From Blastomussa wellsi (lineage: Eukaryota > Cnidaria > Anthozoa > Scleractinia > Plerogyridae), in contig OX393564.1 in assembly GCA_947652115.1 (NCBI GenBank), forward strand, positions 4,678,354 through 4,742,353: a DNA stretch of 64,000 nucleotides, read 5' to 3'. Of the stretch, positions 11,460 to 25,649 are shown in pieces. Position numbers and translations under genes: made by a program. Below the pieces are notes generated by a model. It saw only the letters and a program-made list of their open reading frames with translations. It was not told where the DNA came from and made no database searches. Numbering within the stretch: position 1 is the first letter of the stretch; the number at the start of each line of letters is the position of its first letter.

Positions 11460-14254
11460 TTTTAAATTTTACAGTTGGCTTAAGTTAAGTAACATTACAA
11501 TTTGCATTTACATTGATATACATTTTTCGCTTGTTAGCAGGGCTATTTGAGGAGGGAGGTCGAGGAGAAAATTACCGAAATAATATTAAGAAATATTAAA
11601 ACAAGTAATAACAATAAGAAATTAAATAACAGCATATAGATACAGTGTAGCTTAATACAATAAACCCAAGTAGTATGTTTCTATATAAGGTAAAGAAAAG
11701 AGGAAAACATACAAACGCTAAGAAACAAATTAGAAAGCATCTACCAGAAAAATTAACTGTTCAAAATAATCTCCTGACCAGTTGTGACATGTGGTCTCGA
11801 ATTGTTTTTCGGTGCGATATATTACATGCAATTAACATGCTGTCAGTCTCAATATGTTAGCTGCAAGAGCAACAAATAATAAAGATATTGGTTTCGTAGA
11901 AATACATTAAGATTTATGATATATTTATCTCCGTGTTTTTACATTTTTTGGGAGTCGAATGATCATTACGCGGCGAGTTAACTTATTGACGCAAGGGGCT
12001 GTCACGAGACTGATTGAAAAATTTTCGTACATTAGCAAGATATATTAGCGTAAAAATCTACTGATACACCATTCCAGATTATAAAGCGATTTTAAAGTAA
12101 AGTCGGTGGGGAACGAACTCTAAGAGGACAAATAAGCAGCAGATCATACGCTAAAGCAAAAGGTTAGTAAAGATACAGACAACAATCACTCTTCATGGTC
12201 GGTGATTCATGTTCGCACGGAGTGCTTTCTGTGATCATTAACTGTAGATGAGCGCTAGCACTGCCTTTGGATGCAATTTAAAAAAAAAATAATTGTGTTT
12301 AACTGACTAAGCAATATTTACAGTTAGAGTCACTATATCAACTCTGTTTTGCCCTGGTCACTGAACAAAGACGAATAAATACCTTGTCAATGGTAGGGAA
12401 CAATCGGGAATCGTTACTCTCAAAACCTATGCCGGCGCTTTTAGAAAAGGCAGTAGTATAGAATGGGCAGTTTCTAAAACTTATTTTGTATTAAAGAAAA
12501 GTCGGTACAGTTAGCCGTGAAGTTGTATGAATAGTTCTCATAATTATTGTCATGATAATGTATTTGGTATTGGCTTGTCTAAAGTTGAGGAACACGCATT
12601 GCAAGTTCACAGTTTGGTTCTCTTTTGGAAAAAAATTAAGGTTATTAGTATACCTTCGATTTACCTTCTATGAGTTGAGTACAGAGAAGGAAGCGTTCGA
12701 TTCTGCTTTCAGAAAGCTCTTGAGGATGAAAGGCAAAACGTTAAAATGTGTTAAGAAAGTTTTTATTTTAATAACTATGGTTCTGATTCGTGTTAGTTAA
12801 TTTTATAATCAATCTAAATGAGCGCATTTTGCAAAGGTTCACTTTGTTGCAGAACAGACTAGGAATTAAGACCAGGCAGAACCAAAGCAAGAGGTTATGC
12901 AACTCACATCACGGATTCGAGTCAAACTTGGCGCAAATATTGGATATGAATATGATGAGTAAAAATTATGAAAAGATTGCGCAAATAGGGTGGCGAGCCA
13001 AATGAAAATTAGAAAGAAAAAAAAACGTCTGCGCAGGAGGCTACGTTTATCCCCGAGAGTGACTGGTGTAGTTTGAACGTAAAACAAACTTAACATAATA
13101 TGTAATTGAAATGCCATTCTTTCACACAGTTAGCTAGAGAGTCACATCACTAGTACAATCGTTTGTCTCACTTTAGATACAGAGCGCGGCGTTTCGAATG
13201 CGGCGTTCTAGAGCTGTCCTTTTTGGATCAGATACGACAATTTTTTCTGTTTTTATCATGAACACTGACCACCCAAACAGTAACGAAGTGAAAGATTTCA
13301 AATCTTTTAATAGTCTTCCAAACTCTTTCAATTGAACAAAAAAACCCAAACAATAAAAAACCCAAAAAATACTCTATTGCAAGTATTCACACTAAAATAG
13401 TTTTGATTATATAAAGAATTTTCCAATATGCAAATTTAATCACTACGAACGGCAGGTCGGGAAAATTTTGTCATTATTTGACAGATTCGAAAACCATTAA
13501 CAGTTTCAATAAATGCAGGTACAGAGTTGAGTAGTCCAGCACCTAAAATGAACATATTTTTTCATTCGTTCTCCTTAACAATAGACTTCTTTATTATCAG
13601 GGCTAGAGGCTTTGTTTAGGAGTCTTCTCTATTGTTTCAACGCCCAATGGCATTGCTGCTTCAATGAGGTGCTGTTTGCCCCACAGAGTTGGGCGCCAAA
13701 AAAAAAATGGGATACTGAATACAACAGAATGATCATGATCAATCTTTCGTTTGAGATTTAAACATTGCATTTATTATTTCGCAACAACTCTGAAGTACTT
13801 TCATGGCTTGATTTTATTTCACTCCTGACGATATTCTTACGATTCCACGGCGATTCCGGACGATTCGGGCAATTTTGTAAAACTTTGAAAATACGCGTGA
13901 AATTAAATAAGACAATGAAATGACTTTTGGAAGGCACATAGCTTTTTTGTGGCCTTTATAACGTACTGTCTTAATTTTAAGACATGTTCTGTACAGGTGT
14001 AGTTGCGGGTAGTTAAAATGTCTCTGTATAAAGTAACGAGAAGTCATCGATAACTATAATATTTAACGAACTTACCTGAACATCGAAGCTTGCTGTTTTC
14101 TAAATGGTTTTCCCGTACCAAAAGGTCTAATCGCAACCTGGCGATCCAATCAGCTGCAGGGCCGATAATGCATTTTCAGCCCGGGCATTTCCCGTTACGC
14201 CCGCAAAAGGGCGCGCTTTTCAGAGGGCAGTTTGTCAGGCCGCACGTATTGATA
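11460..14254. other. Gene-free stretch, nothing recognised
   Basis: Only short open frames without recognisable domains. The frame at 12790-13005 has somewhat protein-like composition but no family I know and no adjoining splice-consistent exon. Confidence 0.45.
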
Positions 14255-14625
14255 ATAGGGAGCTTTAGCAATGACGACGGCGACGGCTAGGACGACGCCT
14301 GCTAAAAAATGAATTTATATTTTACGCACGAATCTCGGAATTGCCTTGATGTATTAGGTGCATCTATCGCTTTCAAACGTAATTCTTTGGAAAATATAAG
14401 GACGACGTTTATTTTCAATAAGAAAAACGAAAATTCAGCCGTCGAGGTCCACGTTCTCCGAATTGCTCAGAAAATGGTTAATTCACGTTGTTGTTTTGCA
14501 GAGGACGGCAAAGAAAGGTACAAAGAATTATCACGCACGTGCGGAGCTATTGTTCAGCTCATTAAATCTTTTGTTTAGCGACGTTCTCGTTGACGTTTCC
14601 GTCGTGGTTTGCTAAAGCTCCCTAT
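14255..14625. mobile_element. Non-autonomous TIR element, 371 bp
   Basis: Starts 'atagggagctttagcaa' followed by 'gacgacggcgacgg', and ends 'ccgtcgtggtttgctaaa' followed by 'gctccctat', giving terminal inverted repeats of about 30 bp with a few mismatches. The interior shares long blocks with the copy at 62211-62478 ('ttttgcagaggacggcaaag', 'aaagaatta'). The open frame 14309-14578 lies wholly inside and is not a gene. A lone arm also appears near 15255-15295. Confidence 0.75.
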
Positions 14626-15562
14626 TTATTCGGGCGTGGAAGCCCATGGAATGCCTGTCCGTTAGTCGGTAAGTTTTCGTGTTTTTGTTTTCACTACGGT
14701 GTTTGAGTTCTTCAATAAAATTTTCGTCTGCTTCAATTTTACTGGGCAACAAATCTACGCTTCGTTGCTAAGCAACATGTAACCAATCAGGATCAAGTAA
14801 TCATGCCCTCTTGATTACCAAAATGCCCTCTGTCTCAGCCAATCAGCATTCAGTATTTTGTCCTCTATGTCATAAGTGGTTTTAATCACGTACAGCTGGT
14901 TGTTCGGTCACGCGCGAGCTCATGCTGGGGCGGATCCAGGATTTTTCTTAGGAGGGGTGTTCCGTATGGCGAATGGAACAGTATTTTCCGGTTGGTCGCA
15001 CTGGTCGGTCAAGGCGGTTAGCAAGCGATTAGGCGGGAAATCCGGAGCGCGGGAGGCTCGGCCACACGAACAACCTCGCAAAATCAATCCCAGAATGAAA
15101 AGCGCACCCAGTAAGACGCCTGACACTTCAGACTAGGGATTCTATAAACTAATTGCGATTTTGAGACGGCAATACCACATTATATTGACGGCTAGTTGGG
15201 AGAAAATATATTCAAACGAGTCAAACGAGAAGTTACATTTTGAAATGACTTTTTCGTTGCCGTCGCCGTCGGCGTTGCTAAAACTCTCTGCTGTGTTGGC
15301 TGCAGCGTGTGCTAATATAATACTTTGCAGCGCTAGTGATACCTTTTCAAAGTCGTTCGATTCTCTTCCGTGCTCTTCGGTTGTGAGCTTGACCTATGAG
15401 AAAGTATGCAGCAGCCCTTGCACTTCTGGGCGTCCTGACCTTCTTATCTGACAGTTTCATACAGATAGAAAAAATAACCTGTTACACATCGGTTTGGCTA
15501 AACAATTCCAGGCTCGCTCGCGTCCGGACTCCACTCAACCCACTGTTCTGCAATGTCTTAGA

Positions 15563-15737
15563 GTGCGTTTCTTTACTGGATTCTTAAATCCGAAAACTGA
15601 ACAGATTAATCCAAGATCACTCGGATCATGCTGCATCAGAAGAACCGAAGAATCCACTCTGGGCAAGGATTCTTCGGTTCCTTTGATGCACCGTGATCCG
15701 AGTGATCTTGTATTAATCTCTTCAGTAAAGAAACGCA
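15563..15737. repeat. Foldback MITE-like hairpin
   Basis: Arms 'tgcgtttctttactg' and 'cagtaaagaaacgca' are perfect inverted copies. The stem continues inward through 'agatcactcggatca' / 'tgatccgagtgatct' and 'gaaccgaagaatcc' / 'ggattcttcggttc', leaving a loop of about 11 bases. This explains the overlapping open frames on both strands here. Confidence 0.85.
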
Positions 15738-18054
15738 AAATCCGTTTTCGGAAAATGCCGTAGCCTGTGCCACCTTCTGTGTCTTCTTCCCTCCCCTCCC
15801 CTGAAACAAAGTGTTTTACCACTACCACGTGTTTGAGCAATAAATCAGTTACGACCTTACACGTATTGCTTAAACATAGATTGTGTTGAGAGTATTCTTC
15901 ACTATTTCGTTCATCCGAAGGCGGAAAAGGAATTTACCAAGTTTTTGACCATCATTAATCGAGACTCTTCCCGCCATAATCTCTCTACTCATTTGGTCGC
16001 CACGATCATAAAAGGTAGGCAATATATATCCGCCAAACCTGGATAAATTTCCGGCCTACAGTTATCATCGATCCTATAATATAATTCAACTTGAGTTGGG
16101 TAAATAGTCAAAAATTTCCAATGTCGTGGGCTGATGAAGTAAAGTTAAGCAACTGTTTTCTCTCTATTGGAAGCAATACGGGTACTGTATTCTAAGACTT
16201 AATTTACACCTGTTAACTGTGGCTAATTATGAGTAGTTGGTAGACACCGTGCTCATCAAGGAAGCGAACAAACAAGGAAATCATCAAAACACTTTCTGGT
16301 GAGCAAACAAAGACGATACAATCTGAATATGGTAAGAATAAAAATACTGATCGGTCAATTTTCAAATAATGTTAGCCCGTTTGAGACTCGTGTCTAGTCG
16401 ACGAAGTTACACAGAGAAGGCAGGCCGCTCTATTCAATCGAATCAGATGTTTGTTTGATTCAGATGAATGCGTTAGCTAACTTTTGACTGATATATTGTG
16501 AGAACTATGGTAGAGACTTCGACTCTTAAGTTTGTTTTAAACTGGCTTAAGAAAAACCTGAAAAACCAATTGTGAATCAATTTGACTTTTTTTTAGCGTG
16601 AAACGGTACTCACTTCCCTCTGGTGGTGCCCACCCAATTCGATCCCGATCTACACAGGTTTTATCTTGGAAACTTGATGTTCGGCTTTCATTCCATTTGG
16701 TTAATGATAATGGAAGTACAGGTGCTAACGACCAACCATAATGTCCTTAGCTCGCCTAACCTCATATAATTAAGCAAGCCTGCTGGTATCCTCTAGAGAT
16801 TTAGCGACAGCAGTCCGAAGGTGACGAGTGTGACCACCGGCCTTAGGGCTTCTGTTCAATAGCTGGTCAGTTCCAGTGATTGTAGCCGTTTAACAGCCGT
16901 TGAATCTCTCTGCAAAACAGATTAATTCTTGATGAAGGCAGGCCATTCGCTCTGGGTACTATGCAACCGGTGGATCCGTCCTCTGAATGTCGCCGCGATC
17001 GAGCCATTGCTTGTAGACATATGTCATGGAGAACTGGTTATAAGCGATTTTAATATTGATAAACGGTATAGTACAACACACGCTAATGGACGAAGAGAGA
17101 GAGGACATAAAGCTTATAAAAATGTGTAAGAGAAGCTAAGTGCAAAAGATGGTTGAAAATATCAATCGCTGTTTTACTTCAAGAAACAAGAAGTTTTATT
17201 TCATAAATGTATTGCGGTATATTGGAAAGTCACGCCACGACGATAGAAAGCAGGAAATTGATGCCGTCTTTCCATGATACACACGACCGATCAAGCTCGA
17301 ACCTTTGTTGCTAATTCGACAGACCAGTTACGAATTGCAAAAGTCGGTTCCTTGTTGAAACTACTTTTTTTAGTTTTGATTTGATCCCTCGTATTTGTTT
17401 GGTAGCTGCCACTTCAGTCGCGTGACTAGTCAGTACTGTCTAAGTGACCGATGGCATTTCTGCGTTTAAAGTGTTTTTAAAACGTTCTCATTTGAAGTGT
17501 TCTGAGTATCTGCGGGGAGAGTGCGAGTTCTAGCATTGAGTTGTACTCCCACTGTAATGTATCCGCATGTTAAACTAAAACACCAACATATACGTGTATG
17601 TAAATTTTACTCTGAACTGTCAAGGAGCATTGTCCACTTTGATTCATGTGTCATTGTTTAGAAAGTGAAGTTAAGCATGACCACTTTGTGGACGGTCCTA
17701 CTTCCGCCATTTTCTCCTTCATAAAACCTCACTCAGTATGACAACGTTATCAGTTTCCAATTTCTGAGACTGTCTTTTAAACTAAGGTTTGCCAGATCCA
17801 TGTTTAAATATGGCAAAGTCGACAAAGGCCTGGTTTTTCGTTGTGATCACTTCCTAATTGTCTCAATTCAGCACATTGCTGCTAAGGTATGTTAATTCGC
17901 TTACTTCGACTTCCTTGTGCCCTGTTTAGGGTGATTCTTCCTCAATGGCAGGGGCGTAGCCAGGATTTCTAAGAGGGGGGTTCCAAATTGGTTCCAACGA
18001 AAACGGTTGGTCTAAAATGCTTACATGACGTACGTACAAGACTTTGGCGTTTAC
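15738..18054. other. Gene-free stretch, nothing recognised
   Basis: AT-rich DNA with no conserved coding sequence or clear repeat structure. The 'aggggcgtagccaggatttctaagagggggg' type sequence near 17945 resembles the edge of a dispersed repeat, similar to 'ggggcggatccaggatttttctt' near 14930 and 'gtggcggatccagacc' near 56585. Confidence 0.4.
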
Positions 18055-18055
18055 G

Positions 18056-18530
18056 CTACGCAAATAGAAGACGCCTTGGTTGCCGTTGAGCGAACGTGTT
18101 CACTTCCTCGGTATTTATGTCTCGGTGGTAAATGATGTTCATCAACGCCAGCCCAGACTCTCGCTCGCTTGACATGGTCGACCTCGGGAATGTTTTTAAC
18201 CTTCTTAGTGTACTGAATGAGCGCTCACATTCAGCTGACGTTATCGGCAACGTGCACAAAATGAGGATCAAGGTGTGGATGTTAGGAAAGAACTCTCGAT
18301 CGCATGCTGCGAGTGTCTGAACTGCACTGGTGGGAAGGTCGGCATCCTCAGTGCTGCACCACTTTCTGTTCCATCGGAGGAGCTCAACATCAACCACATG
18401 AGGAGAAGGAAGGTCGTTCTCATAAAACTCTCTTTGGAACGGGGAGTCATGCCAGTCAGTGTGTTTGAGAGAACTAGAACTGCTGTCCTCAGAATCAAAG
18501 CCGCCTTCAAACGCCTGACGTAATCATCAC
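18056..18530 (-). pseudogene. hAT-family transposase remnant (C-terminal dimerisation domain)
   Basis: On the minus strand an open frame of about 155 codons ends with the hAT C-terminal dimerisation signature: 'LCTLPITSAECERSFSTLRR' followed by a 'MSSERESGLALMNI' segment, as in zinc-finger-MYM/P52rIPK-type domesticated and selfish hAT transposases. Upstream the same frame has 'DLPSPHVVDVELLRWNRKW', which also fits the family. The BED zinc finger and the N-terminal catalytic half are absent, so this is a decayed piece. hAT transposases cut and paste DNA with 8-bp target duplications; none could be identified here. Confidence 0.8.
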
Positions 18531-19449
18531 TGACTGCTGAATATCATATTTCAAGCTTGCTTTGTAATAATCCCGTGGTTATGATTGATGAAGAACATTA
18601 TTATACACACTAGAATTTGCACAAAACACCTTGCAGCTTTCTTCAGGTGCTCAGTGATTAAGCTCACAGTCTTTGCTTTGATGGGCGTTAGTTTCTAGCT
18701 ATCCGCCGTGGATGTTTGTATGTTTAAAACGCTTATATCTCCAACGAAGAAGTTGTCAGTAGCTCAGAAGCAAAATATTCTCTCTCCGCTGCGGTTCAAA
18801 GTGTTTATTTCATACTTTGTGTCTTTCAGCTTCACGGACTTTGTTGTTTATTTCTAATCTAGCATTGAGGGCTCGCCGAAAAATCCTCAGTATTTCTTTA
18901 AACGTTGCTGCAGGCTATCAAAAGAGGTTTCTTTTGTCTTTCTTTGTGCATCATCACTTGGCAATTCTGGGATGCTTACCATCAAACCAAATATCCAGGA
19001 AATTTTGGTTGAAAATCAAATGGAACAGAAATTTTCTGTAAAATCCGTACGGAAATTGTAGACTACATTTTCAGTTAGTCCTTTCATTCCGGTTGGTACG
19101 AACCATCGGGAAATTCTGTACCATTTTTTGCTCCTTTCTCCCACTTCCATTCGTCAAGGGAAAACAACAACAGAAAACAGAATTACAAATGGAAAGCGCC
19201 ATCTCTTGATCTCGGTGTGCTGCTTTGGAAAAACATCAAACAGTATTCAACGGCCATTAATATCTTGAAACCGGTTTATTCCGCCAATGGTAAACAACCT
19301 TGGAGCCGCATCCTGTGTACAACTGCTTGTCTGGATTTTGCCACACATGTTCAGTTGTCTGGAATGTTTCACTCCTTCGCTGATCAATGTCGATGTCCTC
19401 TCGTTTCAGTCTTTACTACCCCCGAGTTCAGCAGTGGTTGGCCCTTGCC

Positions 19450-19527
19450 TAGCCTGTGTAGAGCCGCCCCTCCCCTCCTAAAAACATCCGATTTTTTTGG
19501 AGAGGAGGGGCGGCTGTACACAGCTAG
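19450..19527. repeat. Short foldback element TAGCCTGTGTA...
   Basis: Arms 'tgtgtagagccgcccctccc' and 'ggaggggcggctgtacaca' form a near-perfect stem over an A/T-rich loop. Bounded by 'tagc' and 'gctagc'. Confidence 0.8.
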
Positions 19528-22183
19528 CCCTTGCCCAATCATCCTTCTTTATCCTAGCCTGTTCCAGGCTCTCGAATAGTCAGGACGGAGGAGGGAAGCG
19601 GGCGAGCGAGGGGAAAACGAGGGAGGACTAAGGACTATTTCCTCTCTCGCCTGTTTTCTTCGTTCGCCCTCGATTATTGGCCGTTTCGAGGTTGCGTAGG
19701 GAACTGAGGCGAGTGTTAGATTGCAAGCAATCGATAAACTGACCCCACCACATGAAAGATCACATTGATCATGAGATTGGTCATTTGACGAAGGTTGGTG
19801 TTTTTAGGTTGAACAGAGACCAAGTTATGGATCTCTTAAAAATGGTCAAGCAAAGTCATTTTCATCTCAGCTTCTTCCATATAGTAGGTCAATAACAAGA
19901 TTTTACAGTTGTCACAAAACTGATAAAAACATATATCCCTGTTGGGTTAGGACAGACAGTCTGCTTAGTTTGAAGTTTGAAGCTAGTTTTTTGCGATGGC
20001 ACGACAACTATACGGAAAAGTAAAAGACATCCCCCGAAATCAATGAATGGATTTGCTAAATGGCATTTCACTCCCAACATCCAATATTCACTCCAGTCAC
20101 TTCCGGGAAAAGTCGGGTAACTAACACGACATGCAACTAGCCAGTGACTTCCAAAGGAAACTCTATCCAATCAAATAATTATTAACATAGTTCTTTACCA
20201 ACTCTCGTATCCAGCGTCTTCGTTGCTCTAGACCAGCGGTCCAGTTTCGTTATCTTCAAAACCAATCAAAATCGATCCTGTAACGGAACTTTCAAGAAAC
20301 TCTCGTCTCGTGAAGCCCGCACAGTAAGGAGCGAAGATCAGCGTAACCTTCAATCAGGCGTTCTTATTTTTAGCGGCGAGAAAAAACAAATAATCAACGC
20401 AGAAATATATATAAAGAACGCCTGATCGCAGGTTAAGGACTCGAGGTTCGAGATTGAACGTCTCTTACCCAGCTTAGGATCCCATAAATCTTAGTTCTTA
20501 GTCTCCCAGACGTTTCTAGAGTGCCAGCCGAGGAGGCTGGAAACTGCTTACATGCAGCTTTCATTTTCGATCAAATTACTTGCACTCGCCTGATATTACC
20601 ATCTTCAGTAAAATTTTAAGTTGGACGGGTTGGTAAGTACTACATGCGCAATTATAAATTTCATAGATAATACTGTAATTGCAAATTTGCTTGATATATT
20701 AACTTGCTTATCAGTTATATTATTAGCTCGTTTTAATGAACAATGGGAAGCATTGTTCTGCAAGTATCGGTGGCATTCGTTAGGCGGAGAAACTTCGGTT
20801 TCAGGGCATTTCCATGTTATAAATATATACTTCAAATTTGCCGGTAGACGGTCACTTAAGTGCTGCAGACAAACTCTAAAGAAATCTTAGAATTGCTTAT
20901 GTTTAAATTTGATGATTTGAAAATATCACATAGTCCGGGTACACAGCCTCTAATATAAGGTACTAATTATAATAAAAGAAGATTCGCAGTTTTCAGACAA
21001 GATCAAGCATCGAGAAATAGAAGCTCTAAGAACACCGTGAATAACTAGTTATCTATGATTAGCTAGCCATCTGCATGGAAATTCCGGTTTTTCAGGGACT
21101 AAAGAACAAGTTTCGGACCTTCACGTTCAATACATGTATGATGGATCATTTTCGATTTTAAGAAAAGAAAATTATGGTCTTACGCAGCTTCCAATAATCG
21201 GCTGCAGGTTCGGCTGCAGCTGGCGGGCTCTTGCACTGGATAGTCAAGAAACAGGACATGTACCGAAAACATATAAGTGATAAAAGTTCCACGCAAGTTC
21301 TTTTATTTTGTCACCGATGGGCGCCCTTCACGTGTTTACCTATAAAATGCTTCCGTTGCGCCTTCGTTTTCGAAATCCGTTTTTTCTAAGAAATGAAGAA
21401 AAAAGCCAAATTATGCTGTATGCCAATGAAAGGTTACATGTATTTTAATTACTTGTTATGATTTCAAGTTCCCTATTCTGCGGTGGTGACCTGCTTTGCC
21501 CATTACACAAATCTGATCAAGAGGCAAAAAACTGGACTACGGCGGAGCCTACTTGCCTGGCAGCCAGTCAAGATTTTGAAATACATCCGATAGACTAACA
21601 GACCCGCAATCAGACTTTTTGGAAATTTCTTTGAAAGTGAAAAGAGTAAAAAAGGACTCCTAATAAAAGGCTTCAAGGGGAGTCTAAATAAAATGAGACA
21701 TCACACATGTCAATCTTTTATATCAGGGTGTCAATCCCGTTCCCAGAGCCCGCGATCCTTTTGGCCAGCAGCAAGAATGACCAGAAAGATTGCGGCCTCT
21801 GGGGAGAGAATTTTTCGCCCCCAGAGCCCGCCTTCTTTTGGTCAGCACCATGCACCAAGCTAAGAACGCGGCGTAGGTACGTGGTGTTGGGGAAATTCCT
21901 ATGTACCCTTTATGTACCCAAAATATATAGATTCATTTAAATCGCTTTAGACGACATAACAGATTATGGGGTATATAAATCGCTTTAGACTACATAGCAT
22001 TATATGGGTTTCGCTAATCTCTATCAATAGAACTTTTGTTTCTCTCAATAACGAAACGACAGTGCATTAAAGCAGTCTTTAATCCATAGGTCTCTCATGA
22101 GGTGTAAAGTTTACAGGGAGTTTAAAGTCTAAAGTCTGAAGTCTAAAGTCACATTAGCTACGTCCTTCATAGATATTACAACG
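19528..22183. other. Gene-free stretch
   Basis: No supported coding sequence. Includes a purine-rich patch near 19575-19630, a decayed repeat with two 'cagagcccgc' blocks at 21745-21835, and a short direct duplication 'aatcgctttagac.acata' near 21940-22000. Confidence 0.4.
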
Positions 22184-22384
22184 TTGCTTTATAAAGCCTT
22201 AAATTTGAATATCAACCTGATTAATACTGTACCCAAACTCCAAAAAGTTGAACTTGTTGATTTAAGAGGTAACAGTTCTCAATTCAAATATGATCGATTA
22301 GATTGCAACTGTTTCGCTGCGTCAGTGGTAAGTGGAACACTTTCCTTTGGTTATTTCATATTAACTTTACTTAGCATAGTTTAA
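22184..22384 (+). pseudogene. Possible leucine-rich-repeat exon fragment
   Basis: The short frame reads 'VPKLQKVELVDLRGN' followed by a Cys pair ('DCNCF'). This resembles the last leucine-rich repeat plus the start of an LRR C-terminal cap, in which an 'LDLRGNPxxCD' motif is typical. A GT-AAGT-like donor lies at about 22327. I cannot find neighbouring LRR exons, so it may be a pseudo-exon or chance. Confidence 0.25.
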
Positions 22385-25300
22385 AATTAAGGTCAAAAAT
22401 CAATCGCTGTGGAAAATGGGAAGCTAACGATGAGACTTATATACCTGCCAACTTTTTCCAAGTCTAAAGCGTGAGATTTTTATCAGGGTTTTCGACGACG
22501 ACCCGATCATTTCTAAAATCGCCGGAAGATTCCCGAGGTCGTTCCGAACACTCCCGAAGGCCCTGTGTGAGTTGAGGCTGTAATATCTCACATTTCTCTG
22601 CGAGGCATGAGAAATTGGTTCGTAGGCGTGAGATCGAAGTTTTCCACCTGCAGGCTTGCGACGCGCGCATAATGCGTGGTTCAATTCTACCTGTAACCAT
22701 CCCCCCCGGGCAACCCCCGGGACAAGTCCAGCCCTTTCGGCCCGGGGGTGGGGAATTGTTTTAAGTGGTCTTGTCCCGTTGGGTGAGGGGTGGGGCAAAT
22801 CAAAAGTACTTTCTCGATGTTTTCCCAGTACGTTTTATCGGTTAAAAATGCTTTTGAAGGTTTTTTGCTTTCCCTTTATCGTTTAGGAAGCGGCGAGACG
22901 TATGGGTTAGATTTTTTCCTTCCGTTTTCCTTATAAAATGTAGTCTTTATGGTTTCTTACGCTATATATGTAGTCTCTGTGATTCATGATATATATACTG
23001 TCTAAAAAAGTGTTCATATTCGTGAGTAAACGTGCCAGAAATGCAAGTCGGTCTTCATTAGAGTTTATTAAGGACGACGTCGCGATAACAAGCTAGTGGC
23101 TAGGTCGTGAGAAGCGAGGGACTTCGCGATCGCTTTCAGAACAGTGTAGGTCTTGCAAAAACTACTTCTTTTGCTATTTTACAGAAATTAGTATTTTTAT
23201 CTCGATTTTGAACACAAAATAATGTACCTTTGGTCGACGAGGAGTCTCGGGGGTGGGAAATTGTCTTTTTCTGAAAAATATGGAAAATGCCCGGGGGAGA
23301 TGTTAACATGCAGAATTGAACCACGCATAATGCGGAGCAAATAAACAACATCGGCGCTGCATCAGCGGACAAGCGTTTTTCAAAGAGCCGACGCGACGCT
23401 CGAAACATCAACATGCCCAAACGAATGATTTGATGGTTCCCGGTCCCCTTTCATTTTCCTCTATTTCACCTTGTCGCTTTGAGCAATTTGGTGGGACTTT
23501 GAACAGTTCTTCCAAAGAGCAACTGCAGTTTTCCTCTTTGCCCGGCCCCCTTCCCGAAAAAACGAAGAGACCGGACCAGATGAGAAGTTGGGCGGTTTTA
23601 TCTTTAGTTTATGACTAATCTGACTGAAACCAAAAGCATGTCAGTATATTTTATTGATCCGGGGATTTTCCCGTCACTTTGGGTAATCTGTGGGCAATTG
23701 ACGGGTGTGCCAATGACGAAGTCGGAAGCTATTTTAACTTTGATGACAAGAAATTAAAAATTCCCGTGTACTTCTCTTGTGCACCTTAAACCTTAACCTT
23801 AAAAATTACCCTTTGCGATTTTTTTTTTCATTTCATTTTACCGATGTTGATGCCTCCAAAAGATATTAAGTGCAGTTATCACTAATCAAACCGATTTGCC
23901 ACACATGCTTTTTTTAATGGAAAAATGCCTAAAGTCACTCAAGATGGAAGCCATAACATTTTGAAAATTTTATCGCGTTTGTCGTTTAGCACGATTTTTT
24001 GGTAGCAGATTCATCATATATAATTACTAGCTGCCAGCGTTGATAATGAATGTGACATTTTATGTAAACTTTCACTGCTTGCATCTCCATAATCAGATTG
24101 CTATTTGCTACTAAGAGTGAAATGTGCGCGTTGTCTCTTATGCCGTGCTTGTTTTCATTTTGTCTGAAAGTAAGCCATCATGTACATCAGCCGTGTACAT
24201 GTGTTTTCTTTTGAACGATTCACTGCTTGATCTTACTCAACAGGTCCAGATTCCATTTTTTTCTGAGAACAAAGCACAGCGCCTCTTTCAAAGCACGGGT
24301 TTGAGTACCTGAGCACGGGTATCAGACGCTGGGTTGCAACTATTTGTTTTTGTTTTGCTCAGCTAAAAGCTGCATGGCCGGATTTTGCAAAAACGGACTG
24401 TGGTAATTGTACACAGATGTGCACTGTGGATAACCAACGCTGTTCTCAGTTTGTTTCGTTTTGCTCTTTCACTTCAAAGCAAGACGACCCTCTGAAACTC
24501 AGCTGTTACAAGAGACGCTGATGTTTCTTCATCTGGTCCATATTAAACACATTGCAAGGTACGTCAAATTAAACATTGAATGCATGTAGTACTTAAGCGT
24601 GAAAATGAGCTAGCTAGACTTGTGGCCATGCTAATAGTCAGTTAATTGTCATCCCAAGTCTACCAAGAATAACCTGATCTCCTTTTTCATGCCATCATCC
24701 GTTCAAAAGTCCATCAAATGTGACTTTCAACGAGAACTATTATTTTGTAGCAAGCGTGGCCGAGTGGCTCAGACTTCGCCCCCAACAGCAAACTGGTCTT
24801 AAAAACATTTGTTTCCTTCCTTTGTTTCGGCAATCACACGCCTGAAAACTAGCTAAGCTTAGTGCTTGAGAAACTTTAAGTCCGTGACCACAAAAAACAG
24901 CATTTACATTTTTATAAGTATAAGCCATTGGTATAATTTTGCTCGCAGGCTTCAAAGCTAAGGAAGCCATACTGGTAAACACACCCTGTGATACTCAGCT
25001 GTCTGAAATCCCGTTTTCCCGAGAAAATTTCCGTTCGGGGAGACAAAATTAGTCTCCATTTACATTCCATCCGGAATTTCCGGATTTTTTTGGCAAATGG
25101 TAAACAACCATAATGAACCGGGAAGCCTTTATTGGTGAGGCAGGAAGCTGATGTCTCGGCAGTCATAGCTGATGAGTGTTATGGCTGTTACCAGTCAAAA
25201 TCTGGGATAGAAAATAAGTAAGGGTTATTTTGAGGCAACGAGCGGATATGTGATTTATTCACTTTTCGCATGGGCGAGGTATCAACCGTGATATGTTTTT

Positions 25301-25640
25301 TTTTCGTTGTTTCCGTGCATACACTTGACAATAGAAGAATCGTTGCGAAAAAGCCCAGTGGTGTTTACACATTGTAAAACAGCATAATAGACATGCTATT
25401 TTTTTGCTTTTGGTTAACCGACCAAATCGAGACCAAACCAATCAGCTTTTCAGACAGTCTTTAGTTAGCAGGGTTTATTCCATATAATCAGCCTCGAAGA
25501 ACAAAGGAAAACGAGTAGTGAAAAATAAACTGTGTTACGCATAAGAGTTTCAGGACAGTATTTCTGTTTCAAAACATTTGTGTACTCTAAAGGGACGTGT
25601 TCGTTACTCCGGTTAAAATTGTAAAAATAATGTACAAATG
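22385..25640. other. Gene-free stretch, decayed repeats
   Basis: No supported gene. A G/C-rich palindromic patch at about 22700-22760 ('cccccggg...cccggggg') and a related block near 23250-23300 suggest diverged repeat copies. At 24753-24776 there is a 'gcgtggccgagtggctcaga' stretch resembling the D arm/A box of a leucine- or serine-type tRNA, without the rest of a tRNA. Confidence 0.4.
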
Positions 25641-25649
25641 TTTCTAAAA

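Noticed and set aside
24753..24776. tRNA D-arm-like sequence
   Set aside because: No anticodon or T arm follows, so it is not a tRNA gene.
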